Part shown: positions 14,232 to 16,511 of the stretch, piece by piece | Layout of the letters: every line of letters begins with the position of its first letter | How positions within the stretch are numbered: position 1 is the first letter of the stretch | Assembly: GCA_038323475.1 (NCBI GenBank) | Contig: JBBQHA010000072.1 | Location: forward strand, 1-16,511 | Direction of reading: 5' to 3' | Source of the DNA: SZAS-103 sp038323475 | Lineage (GTDB): Bacteria > Pseudomonadota > Gammaproteobacteria > Xanthomonadales > Xanthomonadaceae | DNA length: 16,511 nt | Program-made: the position numbers and the translations under genes | Notes under the pieces: generated by a model | What the model was told of the DNA's origin: nothing | Database searches by the model: none | Seen by the model: the letters and a program-made list of their open reading frames with translations, nothing else

Positions 14232-15467
14232 ATGACAGACGTACTCATCATCGGTGCAGGACCATCCGGCAGCGTGTCGGCCGCATTGCTCGCACAAAAA
14301 GGCTACGACGTGCTGGTGCTGGAGCGCCAGCGGTTTCCACGTTTTTCCATCGGCGAAAGCCTGCTGGCCAACAGCATGCAGTTGCTGGACGAAGCCGGCA
14401 TGATCGAGGCGGTGATGGCACGCGGCTATCAGTTCAAGAATGGCGCGGCCTTCGCGTGCGGCGAGATGACCTGCGAATTCAACTTCTCGGAAAAATTCAC
14501 CAAGGGCTATCCATTCACCTTCCAGGTGCCGCGCGCCGATTTCGACCAGACCCTGGCCGACGAATGCGAGCGGCATGGCGCCAAGGTCCGATACGAAGTC
14601 GAAATCACCGCGGCCGACATGGGCGGCGATCGCCCGGTGCTGACCAGCAGGAGCGCCGACGGCGAGATCCAGACGCACCGGCCGCGCTTCGTGCTCGACG
14701 CGAGCGGTTTCGGCCGCACCTTGCCGCGCCTGCTGGACCTGGACAAGCCATCCGACTTTCCGACCCGTGCGGCCCTGTTCTGCCACGTCAAGGACAACAT
14801 CGTCTCCGGCGAGTTCGATCGACAGAAAATCCGCATCGGCGTGAACCCGACCCATCGCGACGTCTGGTCCTGGGTGATTCCGTTTTCCAACGGCAACAGT
14901 TCGATCGGCGTCGTCGCCAGCCAGGAGCGGCACGCCGCCTATTCCGGCACCAACGAAGAACGCCTGTGGGCTCTCATGGCGGACGAGCCGAAGATGCTCG
15001 AACTGCTGGCCAATGCGCATGTCGTGCGGCCGGTGGGCGAACTCGTCGGCTATTCGGCCAGCGTCAAGAGCCTTTACGGCCCCGGCTTCGCCCTGCTCGG
15101 CAACGCGGCGGAGTTCCTCGACCCGGTGTTCTCGTCCGGCGTGACCATCGCGTTGCAATCGGCGAAGTTGGCCGCGCAAGCACTGGACAGGCAATTCCGC
15201 GGCGAACGCGTCGACTGGCAAACGGATTATTCGGACGCCCTGATGTTCGGTGTGGAAACGTTCCGCACGTTCGTGACCGCCTGGTACGACCTGTCCCTGC
15301 AGGACGTGATCTTCGCGAAGCACCGGTTCCCGAACGGCACGGTCCACCGCATGATCTGCTCGATCCTCGCCGGGTACGTGTGGGATCCGGAGAATCCGTA
15401 CAACGGACCGCTGTCGTCGCGGCGCCTGCGCACGCTGGCGGAGACGTGCCGGCAAGGCGGCCAGTAA
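14232..15467 (+). CDS. Flavin-dependent halogenase family protein (FAD-dependent tryptophan-halogenase-like)
   Basis: A 411-residue cytoplasmic flavoprotein. GAGPSGS (8-14) binds FAD and is followed by LERQRFPRFSIGESLL (30-45). GYQFKNGAAF (66-75) includes Lys69, which lines up with the lysine thought to form the chloramine or guide hypohalous acid in flavin-dependent halogenases. WSWVIP (212-217) is an exact WxWxIP motif, the marker separating halogenases from monooxygenases. FLDPVFSSG (295-303) matches the Fx.Px.Sx.G motif reported for the family. It would need FADH2 from a partner reductase plus oxygen and halide. The FPRFxIGESLL start and length resemble members that act on carrier-bound or phenolic substrates rather than free tryptophan. 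I see no carrier protein, synthase or flavin reductase nearby. The start was set at ATG 14232, directly before the FAD motif; the upstream frame is noncoding. The ribosome site (AGGGA) is distant. Confidence 0.82.
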   Translation: MTDVLIIGAGPSGSVSAALLAQKGYDVLVLERQRFPRFSIGESLLANSMQLLDEAGMIEAVMARGYQFKNGAAFACGEMTCEFNFSEKFTKGYPFTFQVPRADFDQTLADECERHGAKVRYEVEITAADMGGDRPVLTSRSADGEIQTHRPRFVLDASGFGRTLPRLLDLDKPSDFPTRAALFCHVKDNIVSGEFDRQKIRIGVNPTHRDVWSWVIPFSNGNSSIGVVASQERHAAYSGTNEERLWALMADEPKMLELLANAHVVRPVGELVGYSASVKSLYGPGFALLGNAAEFLDPVFSSGVTIALQSAKLAAQALDRQFRGERVDWQTDYSDALMFGVETFRTFVTAWYDLSLQDVIFAKHRFPNGTVHRMICSILAGYVWDPENPYNGPLSSRRLRTLAETCRQGGQ

Positions 15468-15552
15468 CGGTTCGCATGGAACGGCGCGGCGGTTCGGACG
15501 ATTGATGGGGCCCACGACTTCCGTCTCTATCTTTCGCTGCTGCTCCGCGGAC

Positions 15553-16511
15553 TCATGGATGTTGTCGCTCGAAGAACGCCCATATCATTGCCGGTCCGTC
15601 CGGCTCCATCGGAGACGGGCCCAAGAGTCGCGGCCGGCGCGCGTAGGGTTGCGGGATGCCATGTCCACCGCCGCGGATGGCAACGAGTTCCACCTCCACC
15701 CTGGAGTCGTTGCGCCAGAGCACGTGCTCGACGCGGACTCCGTCGGCCAGCGAGGTCTCCTGCGTTGCGGGCGTGCCGGCGATGCGGTTGATGTCCGCAA
15801 AGTATTGGCCGGACTGCCGTGACGACATCACCTTGCCGTACCTGTAGGAAAACCCGAGCAGGCTGACTTCGCCGCCATCGAACGGGACCAGGGGATCCTC
15901 GGTACCGTTCATGATCATGACGGAGGAAGTACCACTCGGTGCTGGCTTGCATTTGAAGTTGTCCGGCGTGTGCACGTTGGCCGATATCGCCGCAACCGCA
16001 CGAAACCGCGAAGGCGCTTCCAGCGCGAGGCGGTATGCCATGAAGCCCCCTCGGGAACTGCCGGCCGCGAATACGCGACCCGGGTCGATACCCTGCCCGG
16101 CGACGAGCGTGTCGACCACCGCGGCCAGGAAGCCGACGTCGTCGGTGCCAGGTTCATTCGCGCTGGTGTCTCCGACCGTGCCGCACGCGTTCCAGTCGCC
16201 CTCGTGCGCCGCATCGGGATAGACGACCGCAAAATGGTGTTCGTCGGCTAGGCGCTCGAATCCATAGCCCGTCTCGACCCGGATTCGCGCACCGCTCTCG
16301 CCCGAACCGTGCAGCACCAACACCAACGGCGCCCCTTTCGCCAGCCCCTGCGGAACGTAGGTCGTGTAGGTCCGCTTCAGCCCACCGATCCCGATGGAAC
16401 TGCGGGTCAGCGTACCGGACAGTCGTGGCACCTCGGGAGCAGTCGTGTAGACGAAATAGCCGAACAACGCTGCCCCCGATACAACGACAAACAGCAAGCT
16501 GCAAAGACAGA
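15553..16511 (-). CDS. PHB depolymerase / CE1-like esterase (5' end outside window)
   Basis: At least 319 residues. The N-terminus is hydrophobic (LLFVVVSGAALFGYFVYTTA, a signal anchor), followed by an alpha/beta hydrolase. VLVLHGSGESG forms the oxyanion strand, GSSRGG carries the nucleophile (Ser148 counting from the TTG at 16497), NGTEDPLVPFDGG carries Asp201 and GGGHGIPQPY carries His279, giving a complete triad. Related LpqC/PHB-depolymerase-like proteins hydrolyse polyhydroxyalkanoates, feruloyl or other esters; which one applies here cannot be told. Two cysteines (near 105 and 183) might form a disulfide, fitting a periplasmic location. The frame stays open beyond the TTG to the right edge with more hydrophobic codons, so the real start probably lies outside. 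The gene converges with the halogenase across 85 bases. Confidence 0.86.
   Translation of the reverse strand, partial: CLCSLLFVVVSGAALFGYFVYTTAPEVPRLSGTLTRSSIGIGGLKRTYTTYVPQGLAKGAPLVLVLHGSGESGARIRVETGYGFERLADEHHFAVVYPDAAHEGDWNACGTVGDTSANEPGTDDVGFLAAVVDTLVAGQGIDPGRVFAAGSSRGGFMAYRLALEAPSRFRAVAAISANVHTPDNFKCKPAPSGTSSVMIMNGTEDPLVPFDGGEVSLLGFSYRYGKVMSSRQSGQYFADINRIAGTPATQETSLADGVRVEHVLWRNDSRVEVELVAIRGGGHGIPQPYARRPRLLGPSPMEPDGPAMIWAFFERQHP

Overview
This is a high-GC bacterial window, densely packed with protein-coding genes. The gene set suggests a gammaproteobacterium of the Lysobacterales/Xanthomonadales (Rhodanobacteraceae- or Lysobacter-like): several secreted peptidases, a barnase/barstar pair, a GbsR/MarR regulator next to a DCC protein and an SDR, and a stand-alone flavin-dependent halogenase. 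That placement is inferred from gene content and base composition only. I found no rRNA, tRNA, CRISPR array, insertion sequence or phage gene.

Layout. Positions 1-1045 (minus) hold the N-terminal part of a 7TM-DISM sensor that runs off the left edge. Positions 1183-2234 (minus) are a two-gene unit, a GbsR/MarR regulator followed by a DCC (DUF393) CxxC protein. A short AT-rich divergent promoter region (2235-2338) carries an 8+8 bp inverted repeat overlapping promoter elements on both strands. On its right, reading plus, are an atypical SDR, a membrane-anchored or secreted barnase-like RNase and its overlapping barstar inhibitor (2339-4257). Positions 4357-5660 (minus) are a GST followed by a rhomboid protease.

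Positions 5868-6782 (plus) encode a PhzF-type isomerase, convergent with a long secreted S9 prolyl-oligopeptidase-family peptidase (6792-9248, minus). The 609 bp between that peptidase and the next gene hold an apparently frameshifted small membrane-protein gene and a short motif resembling a dispersed intergenic repeat. Positions 9858-12441 (plus) encode a secreted M14 zinc carboxypeptidase and a DUF72 protein. The DUF72 tail overlaps, on the opposite strand, the end of a 98-residue protein I do not recognise. Then follow an exported rhodanese-like protein, a small cupin, and a flavin-dependent halogenase with its diagnostic motifs intact (12909-15467, plus). The right edge is a minus-strand CE1/PHB-depolymerase-like esterase whose start lies outside the window.

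How the genes may work together. The regulator, DCC protein and SDR look like one locally controlled redox module with the regulator acting at its own divergent promoter. RNase and barstar form a classic toxin/inhibitor pair. The S9 peptidase, M14 peptidase and esterase are envelope or secreted hydrolases typical of a scavenging lifestyle. The halogenase is the most unusual gene: it has no visible assembly-line partner here, so its substrate is unknown.
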